Below, in pieces: positions 63,498-64,000 of a stretch of 64,000 nt of DNA. The DNA lies in the NCBI RefSeq assembly GCF_000971275.1, contig NZ_LAPV01000086.1, positions 36,725-100,724 on the forward strand. The letters run 5' to 3'. The stretch's first letter is position 1. The number at the start of each line of letters is the position of its first letter. This stretch comes from Devosia psychrophila (GTDB lineage Bacteria > Pseudomonadota > Alphaproteobacteria > Rhizobiales > Devosiaceae). The notes beneath the pieces were generated by a model that ran no database searches, was not told the origin of the DNA, and was given only the letters and a program-made list of their open reading frames with translations. The translations under genes and the position numbers were made by a program.

Positions 63498-63818
63498 ATG
63501 ACCAAGGAACTTCTACTTGCGGCCTTCCTGATCGGCGTCGGGCTGTGCATCGCGGGGGCCGGCACTCATCTCTATCAGTGGCTCGCACGGCAGCAGGCGA
63601 TGTTGCGTTATGACGGTAAGACAGTGGTGTCCTCGATGGGCAACCTGGGCATGAGCTTTGTCTGCGGTCCCTACATCATGCTGCAATTGGGCTGGCAGCA
63701 TGAAGATGACGGCACCCTCTCGATGACCTCCGCACTGTTATCGGCAGTCGTTGCCTTCGGTTGGGCCTTCGTGACCGGCCTGTTGTTCATGGGCGCCTAT
63801 GTGGCGATCCGGTACTAG
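63498..63818 (+). CDS. Small three-span membrane protein (possibly DUF6949)
   Basis: A 106-residue protein with three hydrophobic segments: LLLAAFLIGVGLCIAGAGTH, then LGMSFVCGPYIMLQLGW after a short loop, then AVVAFGWAFVTGLLFMGAYV. It recalls the uncharacterised DUF6949 group in layout, but I cannot confirm that. ATG at 63498. Function unknown. An IS element begins immediately after its stop. Confidence 0.7.
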   Translation: MTKELLLAAFLIGVGLCIAGAGTHLYQWLARQQAMLRYDGKTVVSSMGNLGMSFVCGPYIMLQLGWQHEDDGTLSMTSALLSAVVAFGWAFVTGLLFMGAYVAIRY

Positions 63819-64000
63819 GGTCCGGACTCATTACAGCCACCAGATAACGGCTGCGGCGAGGCTGACGGCGCCCATGAAGTTTCGGACATTGCGGTCGAAG
63901 CGGGTGGCAATGCGTCGCCAGTCTTTGAAGCGGCAGAACATGCGCTCGATGACGTTGCGCTGCTTGTAGATCGCGCGGTCGTAGTTGTACTGGATCTTGC
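63819..64000 (-). mobile_element. IS5-family insertion sequence, partial
   Basis: The element seems to begin right after the preceding stop codon, at GGGTCCGGACTCATT, which has the look of an IS427-group terminal repeat, and it continues beyond the window. The other end and the target duplication cannot be seen. Confidence 0.7.
63831..64000 (-). CDS. IS5-family transposase, C-terminal part
   Basis: Reading the minus strand gives about 56 codons ending at a TAA (63831-63833). The sequence includes AIYKQRNVIERMFCRFKDWR, the conserved final-Glu motif of the DDE domain (x-N-x-I-E-R-x-F-x-x-x-K), followed by RRIATRFDRNVRNFMG and a hydrophobic end. This is the C-terminus of an IS5-type transposase; the rest lies off the window. 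It would cut and paste the element. Confidence 0.88.
   Translation of the reverse strand, partial: KIQYNYDRAIYKQRNVIERMFCRFKDWRRIATRFDRNVRNFMGAVSLAAAVIWWL

Overview
The window is a GC-rich chromosomal segment of an alphaproteobacterium of the order Hyphomicrobiales (Rhizobiales). A Devosia-like genus is my best guess, inferred from gene content and protein style rather than from any search. Supporting signs are the purS/purQ/purL gene set with BolA and a CGFS glutaredoxin alongside, a DUF1476 (F-ATPase zeta-type) protein, a SbmA/BacA transporter, an arsR-aqpS-arsC-arsH arsenic operon of the Sinorhizobium type, an EcfG-type stress promoter and many GC-rich palindromic intergenic repeats. Most of the sequence is ordinary, densely packed chromosome with many 1-8 nt gene overlaps.

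Layout. 1-9.1 kb: 3' end of a beta-rich repeat protein, NADP isocitrate dehydrogenase, a MarR regulator, a lone ketosynthase, TfoX and GFA proteins, two tandem GNATs, a TrmJ-like methyltransferase, an MFS exporter and rpsD. 9.1-18.2 kb: SbmA/BacA-type transporter, ttcA, an inositol-phosphatase-family enzyme, a class V aminotransferase, an ArsR/AHSA1 pair, a second-type clpP and two MFS transporters, separated by palindromic repeats. 18.2-34.8 kb: a long minus-strand tract carrying grxD, a HAD protein, bolA, purL, purQ, purS, purC, purB and rpe. A surface-glycan-type cassette (GtrA, flavoenzyme, GT39-like and acyltransferase-3 membrane proteins) sits between purQ and purS.

34.8-41.9 kb is the most unusual region. 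It holds two secreted proteins built on a recurring Q-x3-N ladder, and convergent to them a CsgG/HfaB-type outer-membrane lipoprotein, an HfaA-like curlin-type protein and a small secreted protein. A CcdA-like protein and a FemAB-type acetyltransferase follow. I read this as a holdfast-anchor/curli-like surface amyloid system with an extra large curlin-repeat subunit.

41.9-45 kb: radC, map, a CinA-N protein and gpt. 45-49.1 kb: a six-gene arsenic resistance operon driven by an apparently leaderless arsR promoter, followed by about 0.5 kb of structured non-coding DNA and tRNA-Leu(TAA). 49.7-56.7 kb: RidA, two related ASCH-like proteins, an RluA-family synthase, an EcfG-controlled CsbD gene, separate CHAD and CYTH polyphosphate-related genes, a DMT-transporter remnant, and a gluconate catabolism cluster (idnO-gntK divergent from gnd). 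56.7-64 kb: GNAT, Tet-like MFS, FAD monooxygenase, zinc-finger protein, hydrolase, cysE, DUF3126, two unassigned membrane-anchored proteins, and the 3' end of an IS5-family transposase running off the window.
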